Of a stretch of DNA of 35,244 nt, positions 29,771 to 35,244 are shown piece after piece. The stretch lies in contig CAMOER010000027.1 in assembly GCA_946612455.1 (NCBI GenBank), forward strand, positions 1 through 35,244, written 5' to 3'. The number at the start of each line of letters is the position of its first letter. Position 1 is the first letter of the stretch. This DNA comes from UBA3305 sp002373555. Its GTDB lineage: Bacteria > Bacillota > Clostridia > Lachnospirales > Lachnospiraceae. The notes under the pieces were generated by a model. It was given only the letters and a program-made list of their open reading frames with translations, was not told the origin of the DNA and did no database searches. A program made the translations under genes and the position numbers.

Positions 29771-30817
29771 TTACTTTCCGATTTTCTGGTCTCCTGTGGA
29801 CCAGACATGCTTTTCTTTTGCGGCGGCAGGTTTATTCTGCGCCATGACGCCGGCCAGCGGATGCGGCACGTAGGGCTCTTCCAGATACAGGATCTCTTCC
29901 GGCGTCAGTGCAAGCTCCACAGCCTTCGCCGCGCCTTCGATATGATGCAGCTTTGTGGCGCCGACGACCGGCGAAGTCACCTTCGTCAGCAGCCATGCAA
30001 GCGATACCTCCGTCATGGTCACGCCGTGCTTTTCGGCAATCTCCGCAACACGGGAAATGATCACATTGTCCTGCGCCGCCGTAGCGTCATACTTGAACTT
30101 CGCATAGGCATCTGCCTCGGCCCGCTTCGTTCCGCCTTCACCGGGCAGTCTCGAAAGCCGGCCGGCTGCCAGTGCGCTGTAGGGCGTCAGTGCGATATTC
30201 TCCTCCTCACAGTACGGCACCATTTCCCGCTCTTCCTCCCGGAAGATCAGATTATAATGTCCCTGAATGGAGACGAATTTCGCAAATCCTTCCTTTTCCG
30301 CCAGGGCATTCGCCTTCGCGATCTGCCAGGCAAAGCAGTTGGAAATGCCGATATAACGGGCTTTTCCTGCCTTCACGATACGGTTCAGGCCGTCCATGAT
30401 ATCGTACATGGGCGTCTGCCAGTCCCACATATGATAAATATACAGATCCACGTAATCCATACCGAGATTCTGAAGACTCGTGTCGATCATGTTCCCGATA
30501 TGCTGCTGACCGCTGATGCCCGCCTCGATCTCTTCCTGCGTTCTGGGAAGGAACTTGGTGGCAACGACCACATCATCCCGTTTTGCAAAATCCCGCAGGG
30601 CTCTGCCGACATACTGCTCACTGGTGCCGCTCTGATAGGCGATGGCCGTATCATAGAAATTCACGCCCAGCTCCAGCCCGCGCTTTATGATCTCTCTGGT
30701 GTGCTCTTCGTCAATGGTCCAGCCGTGCTGGCCCCGTCCGGGATCACCGAATCCCATGCAGCCCATGCAGATCCGGGATACGTTCAAATCACTGTTTCCA
30801 AGCTTTTTGTAGTTCAT
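29771..30817 (-). CDS. Aldo/keto reductase
   Basis: NAD(P)H-dependent reductase with a TIM barrel, 348 residues, YhdN/Tas-like group. The catalytic tetrad is visible: Asp56 and Tyr61 in NFYDTAIAY, Lys88 in VVATKF, His129 in LYIYHMWD. The coenzyme-phosphate region is in the last third (LLTKVTSPVVGATKLHHIEG). Start 30817 has GAGGTGA close upstream. It has a consensus promoter and carries the same operator as the tetR operon, so it belongs to the TetR regulon although 3 kb away with a LysR gene between. The substrate is not predictable. Confidence 0.93.
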   Translation of the reverse strand: MNYKKLGNSDLNVSRICMGCMGFGDPGRGQHGWTIDEEHTREIIKRGLELGVNFYDTAIAYQSGTSEQYVGRALRDFAKRDDVVVATKFLPRTQEEIEAGISGQQHIGNMIDTSLQNLGMDYVDLYIYHMWDWQTPMYDIMDGLNRIVKAGKARYIGISNCFAWQIAKANALAEKEGFAKFVSIQGHYNLIFREEEREMVPYCEEENIALTPYSALAAGRLSRLPGEGGTKRAEADAYAKFKYDATAAQDNVIISRVAEIAEKHGVTMTEVSLAWLLTKVTSPVVGATKLHHIEGAAKAVELALTPEEILYLEEPYVPHPLAGVMAQNKPAAAKEKHVWSTGDQKIGK

Positions 30818-30886
30818 TGGATCACCTCTTCAGCAGCTGTTCAGGTCTTATTTTCTTCCTTCTGACAGCTGTTCGCGAAAACATAT

Positions 30887-30899
30887 TGACACAATGTCA
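30887..30899. promoter_or_regulatory. TetR operator, copy 2
   Basis: TGACACAATGTCA within TTGACACAATGTCAGCA; 15 of 17 bases equal the copy at 27331-27347. It is eight bases downstream of the -10, exactly as there. Confidence 0.8.
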
Positions 30900-30907
30900 G
30901 CATTTTT

Positions 30908-30936
30908 ATTATACCCATCCTGCGGCCCGCTGTCAA
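30908..30936 (-). promoter_or_regulatory. Promoter of the aldo/keto reductase gene
   Basis: Full consensus on the minus strand: TTGACA (30931-30936), a 17-base spacer, TATAAT (30908-30913). Such a strong promoter fits tight repression by a TetR protein. Confidence 0.92.
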
Positions 30937-31015
30937 TATGATTTCCGACTGTCCGCCTGATGTGCTTCGGCAGATCCTCCTCAAACAAGTTAATGTTCTG
31001 TTTTCATTTATTATC

Positions 31016-31044
31016 TTGTATGTGAATCTTTTATGTGCTATATT
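31016..31044 (+). promoter_or_regulatory. Promoter of the S24 repressor operon
   Basis: TTGTAT (31016-31021), a 17-base spacer and TATATT (31039-31044), about 105 bases before the start codon. No CGAAC-type LexA box was found here. Confidence 0.65.
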
Positions 31045-31148
31045 GTTATCAGACAGGTATCCATACGGTGAAGAAATAACGCCTTGTCTTCACCGCGGCA
31101 AAGAAATCCGCCGCAGACAGATACGGCTGTGTTCAGAAGGAGGCCGCC

Positions 31149-32054
31149 ATGACTGACAGAAAAGGGAACCGCATTCTGCAGATCCATCCCTCTCCGGATG
31201 CGTCTTCGCAGGCAGATTCCGCATACGAAGCATTTCCGGAAAAGATCCCGATGGCAGAGCAGATCAGAAAATACAGAAAAGCAGCAAAGCTCTCCCAGCA
31301 GCATCTGGCAGAGCAGATGCATGTTACCAGGAATTCCGTCATCAACTGGGAAGCCGGAAAATACCGGCCGGATGCCGACTTGTTCCCGAAGCTCTGTCAG
31401 ATCCTGGGGATCACCCTGAACGATCTCTTCGGCCTGCAGCCCGGCACGACAGATCCGGTTTCTGCACATGAGCAGGAGCTGATCCGTCAGTACCGCAGGA
31501 TCAGCCCGGTCGGTCAGCGGATCGTGGACCGCATGATCGGCAGCATCCTGGAGGAAGAGATCCGGGAGAAAAACCGGCAGATCGATGATGCTGCCCTGGG
31601 CGTTGCCGTTATCGCAACAAAAGCGGCCGCCGGCGACGGATCCTGGTACAGCGACATTCCCGTAGAGGATTACCGTTTTGTCTTTGCAAACGGAAGGAAT
31701 GAAAAAGCGGACGCGATCATTCAGGTCCGGGGAGACAGTATGCTGCCGGTCTACCGCGAAGACGAATGGGTCTATGTGCAGTACACAGACGCCGCAGATG
31801 TCGGAGAGGATGTCATCTGTTCTTCGCGCGCGGGCATGCATATCAAGCGGATGGGAGCAGAGGGCCCTTATTCCGTCAACCGGAATGCACCGTTCACACT
31901 GACCGCAGAGGATGATCATGTCCGGATCGTCGGGCGTGTGCTCGGCATCGTGGATCCGACGACGGATCTGCCGGATGCAGCAGATGCGGATATCCTGGCA
32001 GAGCTCCGGCGCGACGAGATCAGCGCATTCCGGAAGGCGCACGGTCTGGACTGA
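31149..32054 (+). CDS. XRE-family repressor with S24 (LexA/CI-like) autocleavage domain
   Basis: 301 residues. An N-terminal extension, then a Cro/CI helix-turn-helix (about 35-95: IRKYRKAAKLSQQHLAEQ, then VTRNSVINWEAGKYRP), a linker, and a C-terminal S24 peptidase domain (about 150-290). The self-cleavage set is complete: Ala161-Gly162 scissile bond in KAAAGDGSW, nucleophile Ser197 in VRGDSMLPVY, general base Lys233 in MHIKRMG. Start 31149 has AGAAGGAGG upstream. It leads an operon with YolD-like and DUF1848 genes. Prophage-like CI regulators share this build, but no phage genes are near; the YolD partner points to a DNA-damage-response operon. Self-cleavage triggered by RecA is known for the family and inferred here. 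Confidence 0.9.
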   Translation: MTDRKGNRILQIHPSPDASSQADSAYEAFPEKIPMAEQIRKYRKAAKLSQQHLAEQMHVTRNSVINWEAGKYRPDADLFPKLCQILGITLNDLFGLQPGTTDPVSAHEQELIRQYRRISPVGQRIVDRMIGSILEEEIREKNRQIDDAALGVAVIATKAAAGDGSWYSDIPVEDYRFVFANGRNEKADAIIQVRGDSMLPVYREDEWVYVQYTDAADVGEDVICSSRAGMHIKRMGAEGPYSVNRNAPFTLTAEDDHVRIVGRVLGIVDPTTDLPDAADADILAELRRDEISAFRKAHGLD

Positions 32055-32079
32055 CCGGAAGCAGAAACAGGATCAAGCC

Positions 32080-32622
32080 ATGAATAAAAAAGATGAAAAC
32101 GCTTCCGCTCTCGGCTGCATGCCCATGCCGGCTGCATTTCCGTACCGGGCAGTCTTCCTGCAGGGAAAGCCGAAGCATGAAAAATATGATGCATTCTGGC
32201 GAAAACATCCGCCGATGGATACCGTGCGCCGGGCCAAGATCTTTGCACCGTTTGATGCGCTGGCAGGATTCGGAGACTGTATTGCAGGCAAAGAGATCGA
32301 ATATCAGGAAAAGCGTTCTTTAAGCGAAGGAGAAAAGGAAGAACTGGACCGCAGGATCGCCATCCTTCGCGGCCTGACGATCAACGGAAAAGAAGCGCGG
32401 AAGAACCGTCCGGAAATTACGGTCCGGTATTTTGTTCCCTGCAGGGATCCGAACAGCAGCGCCTATGGATCCGGCGGGACGTATGAATCCGTAAGCGGAA
32501 TCTGTCAGAAAGTAGATATTGTCTCCCGGACGATTGCCGTCGGAGACCGGGTCCTGGCCATCGATGACATTGCCGGGATCACCTCGGAATTATTTGAACA
32601 CACGGATGATGCGATCCCCTGA
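32080..32622 (+). CDS. YolD-like protein
   Basis: Cytoplasmic protein of 180 residues with the YolD-like core RRAKIFAPFDALAGFGDCIA, then GKEIEYQEKRSLSE, near residues 50-85, and a C-terminal beta-rich part (TVRYFVPC to TIAVGDRVLAIDDIAGI). YolD-like proteins of Gram-positives are usually encoded next to UmuC/UvrX-type Y-family polymerases and are thought to act with them, in the manner of UmuD. Here the polymerase gene is about 6.4 kb away and on the other strand. The start at 32080 (MNKKDENAS) follows the repressor stop by 25 bases; the upstream site is weak (CAGGA). Part of a three-gene operon. Confidence 0.75.
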   Translation: MNKKDENASALGCMPMPAAFPYRAVFLQGKPKHEKYDAFWRKHPPMDTVRRAKIFAPFDALAGFGDCIAGKEIEYQEKRSLSEGEKEELDRRIAILRGLTINGKEARKNRPEITVRYFVPCRDPNSSAYGSGGTYESVSGICQKVDIVSRTIAVGDRVLAIDDIAGITSELFEHTDDAIP

Positions 32623-32643
32623 AGACCGGAAGGAATACAAAAC

Positions 32644-33573
32644 ATGATCATTCAAACCGGAAACCGCACAGACATTCCCGCCTTTTACGCTGACTGGTTC
32701 GCAAACCGCCTGCGGGAAGGCTATGTGCTTGTACGCAACCCCTTCAATCCGCAGTCAGTTACCCGCTACACACTGGATCCGTCTGTTGTCGACCTGCTTG
32801 TCTTCTGCAGCAAAAACCCCCGGCCCATGCTGCAATACAGGGATCTACTGGACGCCTATCACCAGTACTGGTTTGTAACGATCACTCCTTACGGGAAGGA
32901 TATTGAGCCGAATGTTCCGGCCAAAGCCGTCGTCATGGAGACATTCCGACAGCTTTCTTCGGTCACCGGCCCGGACCATATGTGCTGGCGGTATGATCCG
33001 ATCCTGATTGATAAAACCTGGACAGCCGGGCGGCATATCGAAGTATTCCGGGAGATGTGCAAAGTCCTGGAAGGGAGCACACATACCGCCGTCATCAGCT
33101 TCATTGATCTTTATGAGAAAGTGAAGCGGAACTATCCGGAAGCCCGCACCGTTCCCTTCCATACACAGCTTGCTCTGACAGAGGCTTTTGTCGGCATCGG
33201 CCGGGAATACGGCATGACGATCAAACCTTGCGGGGAAAGCCGGGAGCTTGCTGCTGTCGGCGCCGACTGCTCCGGCTGCATGACACAGAGAGTTTTCGAA
33301 TCCGCCATCGGACAGAATCTGATCCTTCCGCCCAATCCGAACAACCGCCGGGAATGTGCCTGCTATATTACCGGCGACATCGGTGCTTACAATACCTGCG
33401 GCCACTTTTGCCGCTACTGTTATGCCAATGCGGACCGCGCAGCTGTCATGAACGCCATGAAGCTGCATGACCCGAAGTCCCCCATGATCATCGGGCACGT
33501 GCAGCCCGGCGACCGGATCTCCACGCCGAAACAGGTTTCCTGGATCGACCCGCAGCTGCGGCTGGATCTTTAG
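32644..33573 (+). CDS. DUF1848 family protein with C-terminal Fe-S/radical-SAM-like Cys motif
   Basis: 309 residues matching DUF1848: the opening RTDIPAFYADWFANRLREGY followed by VLVRNPFNP, then FCSKNPRPML, then TITPYGKDIEPNVP. A late CGHFCRYCYAN (Cys252, Cys256, Cys259) has the CxxxCxxC spacing of radical SAM enzymes, here near the C-terminus and not the N-terminus. Further Cys residues occur in ADCSGCM and RRECACYITGD, so a cluster or several may be bound. Start 32644 has AAGGAA eight bases upstream, 21 bases behind the YolD-like gene. Placement with an S24 repressor and YolD suggests a part in the response to DNA damage. The activity is unknown. Its stop overlaps the stop of the convergent small gene by four bases. 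Confidence 0.85.
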   Translation: MIIQTGNRTDIPAFYADWFANRLREGYVLVRNPFNPQSVTRYTLDPSVVDLLVFCSKNPRPMLQYRDLLDAYHQYWFVTITPYGKDIEPNVPAKAVVMETFRQLSSVTGPDHMCWRYDPILIDKTWTAGRHIEVFREMCKVLEGSTHTAVISFIDLYEKVKRNYPEARTVPFHTQLALTEAFVGIGREYGMTIKPCGESRELAAVGADCSGCMTQRVFESAIGQNLILPPNPNNRRECACYITGDIGAYNTCGHFCRYCYANADRAAVMNAMKLHDPKSPMIIGHVQPGDRISTPKQVSWIDPQLRLDL

Positions 33574-33887
33574 AACGGTTCATTCTCTTCCTCTGTCCCC
33601 AGCCCGTAGTATCGGATCTCATTATACCGGGCATTGGCCTCTTCACTGGCTTTCTTCTCTTTCCAGGCATCGATCTCGCTGCGAATCGCCAGCATCTCGT
33701 CCACGATCATTTCCCCGCTCTTCGGCTTCACATAATCCAGATAAGAAATCATGCGCTCCATGGCCTTCGGACTGCCCAGATGCTTTGCCACAGCCTCTCC
33801 CAGTGCCGTCGGGAACCCAAGCTGTTCCACCGATCTCACAAGTTCATCTTTTGTTCTGATCCATAATATCTGATTTTCCGTCATCAT
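33570..33887 (-). CDS. Small hypothetical protein, 105 aa
   Basis: Soluble, acidic and helical protein beginning MMTENQILWIRTKDELVRS with a middle GSPKAMERMISYLDYVKPKS and a charged tail ending TEEENEPF. I recognise no domain. Start 33887 is chosen because AGGA lies nine bases upstream; the frame runs on into the zinc-transporter gene. It starts 16 bases after the transporter stop and is likely co-transcribed with it. Confidence 0.75.
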   Translation of the reverse strand: MMTENQILWIRTKDELVRSVEQLGFPTALGEAVAKHLGSPKAMERMISYLDYVKPKSGEMIVDEMLAIRSEIDAWKEKKASEEANARYNEIRYYGLGTEEENEPF

Positions 33888-33903
33888 TTCATCTTTTCCT
33901 GTC

Positions 33904-34683
33904 TCAGCCCAGCGCAACGTCCAGGATCATCATCAGCACAAATCCCAGCGAAAATGCGATGGTGCCGATATTGGAATGTTCTCCCCCGGACATCTCCGGA
34001 ATCAGTTCTTCAACAACCACATAAAACATGGCACCGGCCGCAAAAGCCAGCATATAAGGCAGAATCGATGTCACAGCACCGGCTGCCGCTATGGTGATCA
34101 GCGACGCGACAGGCTCCACTGCGCCTGACAGCACGCCGTACCAGAATGTTTTTGCCTTCGGCATTCCTTCCGCCCGCAGAGGCATGGATACGATCGCACC
34201 CTCCGGGAAATTCTGCAGCGCGATACCCAGGGCCAGTGCCAGCGCAGCCGCCTGACTGACGCCTGCCTCACCGGCGACCCATCCTGCGTAGACCACGCCG
34301 ACCGCCATGCCTTCCGGAATGTTGTGGAGCGTTACTGCAAGAATCAGTTTGGTCGTCCGTTTCAGACTGCTCCTCGGGCCCTCCGTCTGCGCATCCATAT
34401 GCATATGCGGCGTCACCGTATCCAGAAGCAGCAGAAAAGCGATCCCGATCAGGAATCCGACCGCAGCAGGTACAAAGGAAAGCCTCCCCATGCCCTCGGC
34501 GCTCTCCAGCGCCGGATCCAGAAGACTCCAGAAGGACGCCGCGACCATCACGCCGGCAGCAAATCCCGTAAGCAGCCGCTGCACACCGTCGGAGATCTGA
34601 TCCTTCAGTACAAACACCATCGCGGCGCCGAGACCGGTCCCCAGGAACGGCAGGAGGATCCCCATCCACACCTGCATATTCAT
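33904..34683 (-). CDS. ZIP family divalent metal transporter (ZupT-like)
   Basis: Eight-helix membrane importer for Zn2+ and related metals, 259 residues. The two metal-site helices carry HNIPEG (120-125) and QNFPEG (156-161); the usual His of the second motif is Gln156. A short His-containing cytoplasmic loop (TPHMHMDAQTEG) precedes the first motif, and the late acidic helix VVVEELIPEM matches the family. Start 34683 has GGAGG nine bases upstream. No metal-regulator site was seen. Downstream is the 105-residue gene, upstream the DUF1653 gene on the same strand at a 79-base gap. Confidence 0.93.
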   Translation of the reverse strand: MNMQVWMGILLPFLGTGLGAAMVFVLKDQISDGVQRLLTGFAAGVMVAASFWSLLDPALESAEGMGRLSFVPAAVGFLIGIAFLLLLDTVTPHMHMDAQTEGPRSSLKRTTKLILAVTLHNIPEGMAVGVVYAGWVAGEAGVSQAAALALALGIALQNFPEGAIVSMPLRAEGMPKAKTFWYGVLSGAVEPVASLITIAAAGAVTSILPYMLAFAAGAMFYVVVEELIPEMSGGEHSNIGTIAFSLGFVLMMILDVALG

Positions 34684-34762
34684 CGAATTCTGCCTCCTTG
34701 TATTGTTTTCGCGTACATTCTCATTTTCCCCTGCATTCTTACAGAAAAACTGTTGAACGCCG

Positions 34763-35173
34763 TTATGATCTATCCTCTGCCCGCCATTCGGTCAGGAAAT
34801 CATACAGACCATCCTGTGACAGAACACCGCATTTCAGATCAGCCGGCAGCAGTCCCGCTTCATCCGCTTCATAATCTTCCTGCCATTTGCCGGAGGTATA
34901 ATATTCGTCTAAAAGAGAGACTTTCATCCGCGTTTCTTCCCCGGACGCTGCGGTTTCACGAGACATATTTCGCACTTCATCAAAAATCCGCTCATAGAAG
35001 GCGACTCGATCCGCCCTGTTCAAAGGCTGAAAACGCCTGATCGTTTTTCCGTCACGCTCCACAGTCTCATTCCACATATCGGCCGGACGGACCCAGATCC
35101 CGTTGTTTCCATACAAAGCCTGATAAACGACCATAGGTTCTGTTGTCTCACTATGTCTTGCAATTGAGAGCAC
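34763..35173 (-). CDS. DUF1653 family protein, 5' end apparently disrupted
   Basis: The frame holds most of a DUF1653 domain (IARHSETTEPMVVYQALYG and WVRPADMWNETV) followed by a C-terminal acidic region (RVAFYERIFDEVRN to LYDFLTEWRAED). Normal DUF1653 proteins start near IYRHFKGNxYxVLxIA. Here homology begins at GNYYRVLSIA (near 35190) and the frame continues, without a stop, into a transposon-end hairpin (residues LAQRKWWEYVT). A GTG at 35173 could start a shortened protein, but without a clear ribosome site. The function of the family is unknown. I judge it a gene interrupted by an insertion, its first about 12 codons lost or moved to the far side of the element. Confidence 0.7.
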   Translation of the reverse strand: MLSIARHSETTEPMVVYQALYGNNGIWVRPADMWNETVERDGKTIRRFQPLNRADRVAFYERIFDEVRNMSRETAASGEETRMKVSLLDEYYTSGKWQEDYEADEAGLLPADLKCGVLSQDGLYDFLTEWRAEDRS

Positions 35174-35190
35174 CCGGTAATAATTTCCCG

Positions 35191-35244
35191 TGACGTACTC
35201 CCACCACTTTCGCTGTGCTAAGAAGTGGGGGCTTCTTGTTCGAC
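35191..35244. mobile_element. End of an IS200/IS605-family element
   Basis: An imperfect hairpin, CCC-a-CCACTT (35200-35209) with AAGTGG-GGG (35223-35231), has one bulged base and an outer GTCAC/GTGAC-like edge. Read on the minus strand it contains AAGCCCCCACTTCTTAGC and GTGGTGGGAGTACGTCAC, the typical right-end subterminal hairpin found after tnpB genes. The element body would lie right of the window. Identification is from the hairpin pattern only. Confidence 0.7.

Noticed and set aside
30961..31015. SOS box before the S24 operon
   Set aside because: No CGAAC-N4-GTTCG-like sequence was found on either strand; only GTTCTG fragments.
31149..32054. Prophage repressor marking a phage region
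   Set aside because: No integrase, capsid or lysis genes nearby; its operon partners are YolD-like and DUF1848 genes.

Overview
The window reads as a chromosomal segment of a moderately GC-rich Gram-positive Clostridia member, most likely a Lachnospiraceae-type gut anaerobe. The reasons are sortase-anchored surface proteins with signal peptides, strong AGGAGG-type ribosome sites, TTGACA/TATAAT promoters, a Bacillus/Clostridium-type SOS box, and small proteins and DUF families typical of that group. No RNA gene and no CRISPR array was seen.

Left part (1-18,100): the 3' end of an Rpn/PD-(D/E)XK transposase-like gene is followed by a minus-strand pilus locus. In transcription order it encodes a 2659-residue wall-anchored adhesin, an FctA/Spy0128-like major pilin, a SipA-like signal-peptidase homologue that lacks both catalytic residues, and a class B sortase with an added C-terminal membrane domain. 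The layout resembles streptococcal FCT-type pilus islands (adhesin, SipA, FctA, class B SrtC). Upstream, and ending at its own terminator, is a three-gene signalling operon: a REC-GGDEF-EAL-TM-GGDEF protein, a SARP/BTAD regulator with a degenerate GGDEF-like tail, and a hypothetical protein. A c-di-GMP link to the pilus next door is plausible but inferred.

Middle (18,200-25,800): phosphoglucomutase/phosphomannomutase, a DegV lipid-binding protein and a CPA2 cation:proton antiporter, each with a recognisable promoter. Next is a damaged patch: a 5'-truncated rubredoxin, an apparently intact CARF-PD-(D/E)XK nuclease of the Card1/Can2 (DUF1887) family with its own promoter, and a radical-SAM gene cut off exactly where the opposing Y-family polymerase gene ends. 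The polymerase promoter carries an SOS box between its -35 and -10.

Right part (25,878-35,244): a small oxidoreductase/hydrolase regulon. A TetR regulator heads an operon with a carboxymuconolactone decarboxylase-cupin fusion and shares a near-identical operator, at identical spacing, with a distant aldo/keto reductase gene. A LysR regulator diverges from a 73-residue protein plus alpha/beta hydrolase, with a textbook T-N11-A site. A second DNA-damage-type operon encodes an XRE-S24 (LexA/CI-like) repressor, a YolD-like protein and a DUF1848 Fe-S protein. The window ends with a ZIP metal transporter, a small hypothetical protein and a DUF1653 gene whose 5' end appears replaced by the hairpin end of an IS200/IS605-family element.
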